Below, piece by piece: positions 14,001-18,971 of a stretch of 18,971 nt of DNA. The stretch lies in assembly GCA_036794765.1 (NCBI GenBank), contig DAIRGB010000013.1:1-18971 (forward strand). The letters are read 5' to 3'. The DNA is from DAIRGB01 sp036794765 (GTDB lineage Bacteria > Patescibacteriota > JAHJAL01). Under the pieces are notes generated by a model that worked only from the letters and a program-made list of their open reading frames with translations, made no database searches and had not been told where the DNA came from. The translations under genes and the position numbers were made by a program. How positions within the stretch are numbered: position 1 is the first letter of the stretch; the number at the start of each line of letters is the position of its first letter.

Positions 14001-14173
14001 TTATTACTTTTGATGACGAAATTAGTCTTGACTGGGTACAATATCTCTTTAATTTGGATAGCAATTGGGTGTTTCGAAATAATGAAGCCAGAATTGATTT
14101 AAATAAAATATCAAAAAATATTATTGATTGGTTGTTGGATATCTTGGGGAAGAAAAATCAAGCTGGTATTTAA
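11054..14173 (+). CDS. mfd: Transcription-repair coupling factor Mfd
   Basis: An ATP-driven translocase that removes RNA polymerase stalled at DNA damage and recruits the UvrABC excision system. It has 1039 residues from ATG 11054; a GTG at 11051 is just before it, but AAGGA spacing favours the ATG. Domains: a diverged UvrB-like N-terminal region (about 1-330), the RNA polymerase-interacting CarD-like domain (about 368-425, HVGDLVVHSDHGIG), and helicase lobes with Walker A GDVGFGKT (517-524), DEEQ (618-621), SATPIPRTL (644-652) and QLRGRVGR (788-795). The post-helicase EIRGVGNILGIQQHG follows at about 840-854, then the C-terminal TRCF domain (from about 893). It is about 100 residues shorter than E. 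coli Mfd, the loss being in the N-terminal half. The N-terminal region is the least conserved, so UvrA recruitment cannot be judged from sequence. Confidence 0.95.
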   Translation: MDIIDISDDLANISRVWKRFKQNIETKQKVYINMPQDEYFSWVLAACTKKIELNIIVCRDHVWVSRIEGDLLSNGLVDVVALPSPWSQMSREEMSILSKKIDAILKKNSGYFIIAAEDISSGWEYKWLNGLSVCAKSNYRFSDLSSSLVEAGYLRVTKVMEQGEFSVIGDMWQIWGIGEEKPYLLYFENNLLDKIELEKKKLPDAKLRGQLVRTGERKNILDWILKLEIARVVYFGLEEDIKEVLPGKKIWVNCLNKNQKDTLFLPMSGFGWVFGGRDNFINAINKKQPTKNLIISEHGSEVKKWVNEDSFDNRDFKFFLLKMAIGGWLDEEKILIWTDRELFRVRQNDFVVKTKSKKSINWQKLVQFHVGDLVVHSDHGIGLLKDFVTKDIAGVVKDYFVVSYAKGDLLYVPIEQLNKLAKYVGSKLIKLNRLGSVVWGKRKRKAFKQVEKMAKELLRLYAKRKLIRRKPYFVPDDMIEKLDVGFGYELTIDQQDALKDINEDLERNFPMDRLLCGDVGFGKTEIAIRAAAKVAISGKQVAVLVPTTVLAEQHFITFLERLNELKIRVDVLSRMRDKDYQKNVLSGIENGKIQVLIGTHRLLQRDVIFKDLGLIVIDEEQKFGVRAKEQLKKLRYEIDVLSMSATPIPRTLNMSMGGVRDLSILETPPLGRRSVETNVMPYSSQVVLNAVEREVVRGGQVFVVHNRVRTIDSVVSELVNILGEKIKIGVAHGQMSEKQLAMAMNKFAKNEYNVLVATTIVENGLDLPNVNTLIVENATGLGLSQLYQLRGRVGRSSKKAYAYFFYRSEKLKDKAKQRLDALASAKELGSGLKLAIADMEIRGVGNILGIQQHGNAYAVGLGMFLDMLGEMVEKLKENQNFEDIMQEKEVIIDLPVSFSIPRYYIEKMEERILLEQKISAQIDLKSVDEIAKKVIERHGPLPDECSNLFKIVKIRILAERMHIRQLVTRTQTLVNGARENNLFITFDDEISLDWVQYLFNLDSNWVFRNNEARIDLNKISKNIIDWLLDILGKKNQAGI

Positions 14174-14257
14174 TCGGAAATTAATTTTTCTTTTAATAGT
14201 TATTCATTTTGAAATTGGTAGTATATGTAATGATGAATAATTATTAAAATTTGATTG

Positions 14258-15349
14258 ATGTTTACTGAACGTCAAGCGCTAGTAATTTTTTCTTTTTGTG
14301 AAGGTTTTGGAATCAAAAAAATCGAGAAAATTAGACAATATTTTGGTAGTATTGCCGCGGGATTAAATTGTCTAAGTTTTAGAGAGTGGTCTCAAACAGG
14401 ATTGTCGGCCAAAGAGATAGAAAAATGGTTTGATTTTAGAAAAAATGGTGCTTGGGAGGAAAGGATATTATCTCTTGAAAAAAATGTTTCATTTTTTACT
14501 TATGCCGATGATGATTATCCTTTGTTATTGAGAGAAATTCATAGTCCGCCTTTGGTGTTGTATTATAAGGGAAATTGGTCTCTTCTAAAAAAGAAATGTT
14601 TGGCAGTGGTGGGTACTAGAAAATCAACTGATTATAGTAAAAAGATTATTGACGCTTGGATTTCTGATTTGGTTAAAAATAATATAGTGATTGTAAGTGG
14701 TTTGGCATTGGGAGTTGATAGTTTGGCTCATGATTATTGTTTAAAAAATAATGGAATGACTGTTGCAGTGTTGGCGGGTGGATTTGATCAAGTATATCCG
14801 GTTGTTAATCGGGGTTTGGCGGGGAAAATATTGGAACAAGGAGGGTTGTTGTTGAGCGAATATCCACCTGATTACAAGGCTTTGCCATTCAATTTTCCAG
14901 CTAGAAATAGAATTGTTAGTGGAGTCTCGGCGGGGGTTTTAGTGACTGAAGCTCCGGAAAAAAGTGGAGCAATGATTACTGCTTATATGGCAATCGAACA
15001 AAACCGTTCAGTGATGGCGGTTGGAGGAAATATTTTTGGTTTTTCCAGTCAAGGGTGCAATAAGCTCATCCAACAAGGAGCTTTGTTTGTGAGTAAAGTT
15101 GATGATATATTATTGGAATTGGGTATAAATAATTGTAATTTGAAATCTGCGAGTAGAAGAAGTGATTTTCAGCCAAGAAGCGAAGCAGAATCAAAAATTT
15201 ATCAATTATTAAATGACGGAGAAAAATGTATTGATGAATTGTGTTTATTGACTGATTTGGGTTCAGATGAAATAATTTCGGTATTAAATATTTTGAGTTT
15301 GGAAGGATATATTGAAGAGTTGCAAGGTGGAAGGTGGTCAGTAATCTAG
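14258..15349 (+). CDS. dprA: DNA processing protein DprA
   Basis: Binds incoming single-stranded DNA in natural transformation and loads RecA on it. It has 363 residues from ATG 14258; the TTG one codon earlier is less likely. An N-terminal helix-hairpin region (about 1-75) is followed by the Rossmann-like DprA core (about 90-290). This has AVVGTRKSTDYS, the SGLALGVDSLAH motif, AVLAGGFDQVYP, SEYPP, FPARNRIVSG and the late GSF-like VGGNIFGFSSQGCNKLIQQGA. A C-terminal winged-helix-like domain is present (about 305-363). Together with a ComEC and type IV pili elsewhere it would support DNA uptake, which is common in Patescibacteria. It lies 34 bases before topA, the dprA-topA order being common in bacteria, and may be cotranscribed. 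Confidence 0.94.
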   Translation: MFTERQALVIFSFCEGFGIKKIEKIRQYFGSIAAGLNCLSFREWSQTGLSAKEIEKWFDFRKNGAWEERILSLEKNVSFFTYADDDYPLLLREIHSPPLVLYYKGNWSLLKKKCLAVVGTRKSTDYSKKIIDAWISDLVKNNIVIVSGLALGVDSLAHDYCLKNNGMTVAVLAGGFDQVYPVVNRGLAGKILEQGGLLLSEYPPDYKALPFNFPARNRIVSGVSAGVLVTEAPEKSGAMITAYMAIEQNRSVMAVGGNIFGFSSQGCNKLIQQGALFVSKVDDILLELGINNCNLKSASRRSDFQPRSEAESKIYQLLNDGEKCIDELCLLTDLGSDEIISVLNILSLEGYIEELQGGRWSVI

Positions 15350-15383
15350 TTGGGTTATTTTAGAATGAATAATAATTTTTGAT

Positions 15384-17609
15384 ATGAAAAATTTGATTAT
15401 TGTAGAGTCGCCGGCTAAGGCCAAAACAATTGAGCGGATTTTAGGAAAAGATTATAAAGTTGTGGCGTCATTTGGACATGTTAGGGATTTGCCCAAAAAT
15501 AATTTAGGTGTGGATGTGGAAAATGATTATGCGCCAAAATATATCATACCGTTAAAAGCAAAAAAGACGATAAAGACAATGAAGGATATGTTTACCAAAT
15601 CGAAAAATATTTATTTGGCTTCAGACTTGGATCGGGAGGGGGAAGCGATTGCTTGGCATATTGTTCAAGCGATCAAGCCAAAAAAAGATCAAACAGTGCA
15701 AAGAGTTATATTTCCGGCTATTACCAAATCGGCGGTGGAGTTGGGTATGAAAAATCCCAGAGAAATTGATTTGAATTTGGTGGATGCGCAGCAGGCAAGG
15801 CGGGTTTTGGATCGTTTGGTTGGTTATAAATTAAGTCCTTTGCTTTGGAAAAAGATATTCAAAGGACTATCTGCTGGTCGGGTTCAGTCTGTTGCTCTAA
15901 GATTGATAGTCGAAAGGGAGAGAGAAATTCAAAAATTTGTTCCGGAGGAATATTGGACGGTAGAGGCGGATTTTTCCAAGGTTGACGATGAAACAAGATT
16001 TTTGGGGAAAATGTTGACGGTAAATGGAAAGAAGTTTGAACCTATCAATGAAGAACAGGCAGCTCAATACAAAAGCCAGATTGAAAAGTCAGATTATAAA
16101 GTGGGTAGTATCAAGGTTTCAGGAAAAAAAAGAAATCCATATGCACCTTTTATCACTAGCACTTTGCAACAGGAGGCATACAAGAAGTTGCATTTTACAG
16201 CAAAGAAAACCATGATGTTAGCTCAGAAATTATATGAGGGTGTGGAGGTTGAAGGAAAACAGTTGGGTTTGATTACCTATATGCGTACTGATTCGAGAAA
16301 TATTTCTGGAGAAGCGATAGATATGATCCGAAAACAGATATCAAAAATGTATGGTGAAAAATATTTGCCAGAAAAACCAGTGATATATAAAAAGGCAAGC
16401 AAATTGGCTCAGGAAGCGCATGAAGCGATAAGAGTAACTTATCCCAATCGTACGCCGGACAGTATAGACAAATTTTTGGATAAGGATTTGGCGCGTCTCT
16501 ATCAGTTGATATGGAAAAGAACGATGGCTTGTCAGATGAAACCGGCGGAAATGGAAAATACGGCGATAGATATTATCGGTGAAAAGGGAAACGACGTTTT
16601 TCTATTTCGAGCCAATGGAACAGTGATTGTTTTTAATGGATTTCTTGAAGTTTGGGATTATAAATCACCCAATAACGATGAGAATTTGTTACCAAAGATG
16701 GAAGAGCAAGAAAAATTGGTTTTGCGAGAGTTGTTTGTAGAACAACATTTTACTCAACCACCACCACGTTTTACCGATGCGACTCTGGTAAAAGAGTTGG
16801 AAAAAAATGGGGTAGGACGTCCCTCGACGTATGCCAGTATTATGAGCACGATTCAGGTGAGGGGATATGTCGAGAAGGAAGAAGGAAAGTTCAAACCGAC
16901 TGATACTGGTTTTACAGTCAACGATTTTTTGGTTAAACATTTTTCTGGGGTAGTTGATGTTGGATTTACAGCAAAGATGGAAAATGAGTTGGACGAAATT
17001 GCTTTGGGAAAAAAACACTGGGTGCCGGTGATCGATGATTTTTACAAGCCGTTTATTAAAAATATTAGTGAAAAAGAAAAAGAGGTTTCTAAGGAAGAAG
17101 TGGTTGGAAAGATGGAAGAAACAGATGAAAAATGTCCTGATTGTGGTTCTTCGATGCAAGTGAAGATGAGTCGATATGGGAAATTTTTAGCTTGCACCGG
17201 ATATCCAAAATGTAAATATACCAAGCCCTTGGGTCTGTCCGAATCGGATCAAAAGAAGGAGGCCGAAGCGGAACCATGTGAAAAGTGCGGATCAAAGATG
17301 GTGATCAAAAAAGGTAGGTTCGGTAGTTTTTTGGCTTGCAGCAATTACCCAAAGTGTAAAAATATTCGTTCTATTGCCAAGACGGATTTAAATATTGATT
17401 GTCCAAAATGTCAAAAAGGAAAATTGGTAGAAAAAAGAAGTAAACGAGGAAAAGTGTTTTATGCCTGCAATCGATATCCGGAATGTGATCAAGCGGTATG
17501 GAATGAGCCTACAGACAAAAAGTGTGAAGTTTGCGGGTTTGTTTTAACCAAAAATAAAAGCGGGAGTTTGAAATGCGAACAGTGCGCCAAATCTGCGAAA
17601 AAAAAGTAG
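15384..17609 (+). CDS. topA: DNA topoisomerase I (type IA)
   Basis: Relaxes negatively supercoiled DNA through a transient 5'-phosphotyrosine link. It has 741 residues. The Toprim domain (1-115) shows Glu8 in VESPAKAKTI and the acidic DLDREGE (81-87). The active-site Tyr299 lies in LITYMRTDS, and the core motifs GLSAGRVQSVALR (161-173), EAHEAIR and GVGRPSTYASI are all intact. The C-terminus carries three clear zinc ribbons of the topoisomerase type (CPDCG...CTGYPKC, CEKCG...CSNYPKC, CPKC...CNRYPEC) and a fourth, short CEVCG...CEQC pair, then a lysine tail. The last 37 bases overlap the start of the YibE/F-family gene. Confidence 0.97.
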   Translation: MKNLIIVESPAKAKTIERILGKDYKVVASFGHVRDLPKNNLGVDVENDYAPKYIIPLKAKKTIKTMKDMFTKSKNIYLASDLDREGEAIAWHIVQAIKPKKDQTVQRVIFPAITKSAVELGMKNPREIDLNLVDAQQARRVLDRLVGYKLSPLLWKKIFKGLSAGRVQSVALRLIVEREREIQKFVPEEYWTVEADFSKVDDETRFLGKMLTVNGKKFEPINEEQAAQYKSQIEKSDYKVGSIKVSGKKRNPYAPFITSTLQQEAYKKLHFTAKKTMMLAQKLYEGVEVEGKQLGLITYMRTDSRNISGEAIDMIRKQISKMYGEKYLPEKPVIYKKASKLAQEAHEAIRVTYPNRTPDSIDKFLDKDLARLYQLIWKRTMACQMKPAEMENTAIDIIGEKGNDVFLFRANGTVIVFNGFLEVWDYKSPNNDENLLPKMEEQEKLVLRELFVEQHFTQPPPRFTDATLVKELEKNGVGRPSTYASIMSTIQVRGYVEKEEGKFKPTDTGFTVNDFLVKHFSGVVDVGFTAKMENELDEIALGKKHWVPVIDDFYKPFIKNISEKEKEVSKEEVVGKMEETDEKCPDCGSSMQVKMSRYGKFLACTGYPKCKYTKPLGLSESDQKKEAEAEPCEKCGSKMVIKKGRFGSFLACSNYPKCKNIRSIAKTDLNIDCPKCQKGKLVEKRSKRGKVFYACNRYPECDQAVWNEPTDKKCEVCGFVLTKNKSGSLKCEQCAKSAKKK

Positions 17610-18721
17610 TTCTATTTTTTGTATTAATATTATCTTGTTTGGTCAATTTATTTTTGCCACGTATTGTTTTGGCGCAGACGGAAAATGTATTGGATTATAG
17701 GAAGGCGGTAGTATTGCAAACTTCGGATTTCGATCAGACTCAGCCAAATGAAATTAAAATGCAGAAAGTAAATGTAAGATTTTTGGATGATAAAAATAAT
17801 ACCACGGTTTGGTTTGACAACAATCCCACCTTTTCTGCAAATAATGATCGAAGGATAAAAAACGGAGATAAAATTATTGTTTCTTATCAGGTCGTGGATG
17901 GTCAGGAGAAGGTATCGTTGGTGGACTTTGATCGAAGTTTGCAATTGGTAGTCTTGATTGTTATTTGTATAGGTTTGGTTTTGGCGATTGGTCTTTGGAC
18001 TGGTATAAAATCATTGGTATCTTTTTCGTGGATAGGATTGATTTTATTTGGTTGGTTATTGCCGGGAATTTTGCGAGGTGATAATGTTTTTTTTATGGTT
18101 ATTGTGGCAATAGTACTGATAGTAGTAGGCACTGCTGTTTTGTTGATGGGTTTTACCAGAAGGACAATATTGGTAGTGGCCAGTTCTCTGTTTGGAGTTT
18201 TGGTGGCCACATTGTTGACTTTGTTATTTGGTTGGTGGTCAAGATATTCTCCCTCCGGTCAGGAGGATCTGTCGCTATTTAGAATTTCTCCGGTTTTGTC
18301 AAAATTAAATTTATTGAATATCATTTATGCCAGCATCATGATTGGTGGAGTAGGTTCGATGATGGACATGACAATTTCTATCGTAGCTGGGATAGAAGAG
18401 ACGATTACGACGGCACAAACAAAAGGAATCGGCAGGTTGGATTCAAAAGAGTTGTTTTGGACAGGTTTAAATATCGGTCGGAGTGTGATGGCGGCTGAGA
18501 CTAATACTATGATTTTGGCATATTTCGGTTCCGCCCTGACCTTGTGGTTGGTAGCATTGTCGCAGAACTATACTTGGGGTTTGTTGATTAGCTTTGGGAT
18601 GGTTTTTGGTGAACTTTTGAGAATATTGGCAGTGGCAGTTGGAATCTTTAGTTCTATACCAATGACTGCATTTTTAGCTTCGCGATTATTTATTTTTAAC
18701 CGTAAACATGGATTTGAATAA
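17573..18721 (+). CDS. YibE/F-family membrane protein
   Basis: A 382-residue multi-pass protein. Residues 1-34 form a signal-like segment ending LAQ; 35-120 is an extracytoplasmic beta-rich domain with GDKIIVSYQV. From 123 on there are about seven membrane helices. The conserved YibE/F features are visible: GGVGSMMDMTISIVAGIEE (about 269-287) and the NIGRSVMAAETNTMILAYFGSAL stretch (about 310-332), close to the family's IGRDIMGTMTNTL pattern. The family's transport role is not established. The start ATG lies inside the end of topA, in another frame, an overlap of 37 bases. Its own end overlaps the next gene by 14 bases, so all three should be translated from one message. Confidence 0.85.
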   Translation: MRTVRQICEKKVVLFFVLILSCLVNLFLPRIVLAQTENVLDYRKAVVLQTSDFDQTQPNEIKMQKVNVRFLDDKNNTTVWFDNNPTFSANNDRRIKNGDKIIVSYQVVDGQEKVSLVDFDRSLQLVVLIVICIGLVLAIGLWTGIKSLVSFSWIGLILFGWLLPGILRGDNVFFMVIVAIVLIVVGTAVLLMGFTRRTILVVASSLFGVLVATLLTLLFGWWSRYSPSGQEDLSLFRISPVLSKLNLLNIIYASIMIGGVGSMMDMTISIVAGIEETITTAQTKGIGRLDSKELFWTGLNIGRSVMAAETNTMILAYFGSALTLWLVALSQNYTWGLLISFGMVFGELLRILAVAVGIFSSIPMTAFLASRLFIFNRKHGFE

Positions 18722-18971
18722 TAAAAATTTAAGATTTGGGACCGGTGGTGTGCCTTTGTCAGCTCTCTCTCGCGATACTTTATCTGGCGTTAGGAGAATA
18801 AGTGATCTTGGTTTGGATCATATGGAAATCGAGTTTGTTCATGGTGTGCGGATGGGTAGCGAAAAAGCAAAAGAAATTGGCGATTTGGCTAAAGAATTGG
18901 ATATTACTCTCACCATCCATGCGCCATATTATATAAATCTAAATGCCTTGGATCCAAACCAAGATCACTTA
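18708..18971 (+). CDS. Endonuclease IV-like protein, 3' end outside window
   Basis: The first 88 residues of a TIM-barrel protein of the endonuclease IV (Nfo) / xylose isomerase-like superfamily. Visible features are RFGTGGVP (9-16), the helix GVRRISDLGLDHMEIEFV (27-44) with Glu40 and Glu42 at the end of a barrel strand, and LTIHAPYYINLN (68-79), where His71 corresponds to a zinc ligand of Nfo (His69 in E. coli, HDSYLINL). The HAPY..NL form is common in archaeal and candidate-phylum members. A role in incision at abasic sites is likely from the family, but sugar-phosphate isomerases share the fold and the remaining metal ligands are outside the window. The ATG overlaps the YibE/F gene end. 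Confidence 0.75.
   Translation, partial: MDLNNKNLRFGTGGVPLSALSRDTLSGVRRISDLGLDHMEIEFVHGVRMGSEKAKEIGDLAKELDITLTIHAPYYINLNALDPNQDHL

Noticed and set aside
16689..17159. 156-codon open frame on the minus strand opposite topA
   Set aside because: Phe- and His-rich shadow of the conserved topA frame, no plausible protein pattern.
1..18971. Defence island, prophage or transposon
   Set aside because: No integrase, transposase, restriction, toxin or phage gene was recognised; gene content is mostly housekeeping and envelope genes.

Overview
The window looks like a chromosomal segment of a small-genome, AT-rich bacterium, most likely of the Candidate Phyla Radiation (Patescibacteria, Parcubacteria-like). 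The grounds are the dense packing of short core genes, weak or absent Shine-Dalgarno sequences before most of them, several lone lipoproteins and bactofilin-type membrane proteins, and divergent core enzymes. This placement is inferred; there is no rRNA gene to test it. UGA is read as stop (pth ends in TGA), so the code is the standard bacterial one. No transposase, integrase, phage gene, CRISPR array or toxin-antitoxin pair was found.

Left part (1-3945), envelope genes. After a non-coding stretch with two GC-rich hairpins and a terminator comes a leftward lipoprotein gene. It has no ATG, GTG or TTG at the right place and appears to start at a CTG placed in the stem of a hairpin whose loop holds a near-perfect Shine-Dalgarno sequence. 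To the right follow a small charged hypothetical protein with its own terminator, a Tat-type lipoprotein behind a strong promoter, and a bactofilin-like beta-repeat protein with a C-terminal membrane domain.

Middle part (3994-6438): thioredoxin, triosephosphate isomerase, tRNA-Glu(UUC), a small lipoprotein and, convergent to it, a PduO-type cobalamin adenosyltransferase. Most gaps around trxA, tpiA and the tRNA carry copies of a degenerate AATTTCCAATTTTC-type repeat in both orientations.

Right part (6523-18971). The first run is a GlmS-like protein that has lost the glutaminase nucleophile and key isomerase residues, an S41 carboxyl-terminal protease, ribosomal protein L9, the YbaB/EbfC nucleoid protein and peptidyl-tRNA hydrolase, probably one operon. 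A long imperfect hairpin spans the pth stop codon. Then come mfd, dprA, topA, a YibE/F-family membrane protein overlapping topA, and the 5' part of an endonuclease IV-like gene. The last section is thus rich in DNA transactions: transcription-coupled repair, uptake of single-stranded DNA, supercoiling and abasic-site repair.

No clearly new multi-gene system is visible. The strongest candidate for unusual biology is the GlmS-like pseudoenzyme at 6523-8319. Next come the CTG/hairpin lipoprotein start, the orphan cobalamin adenosyltransferase with a terminator lying inside its convergent neighbour, and the hairpin at the end of pth.
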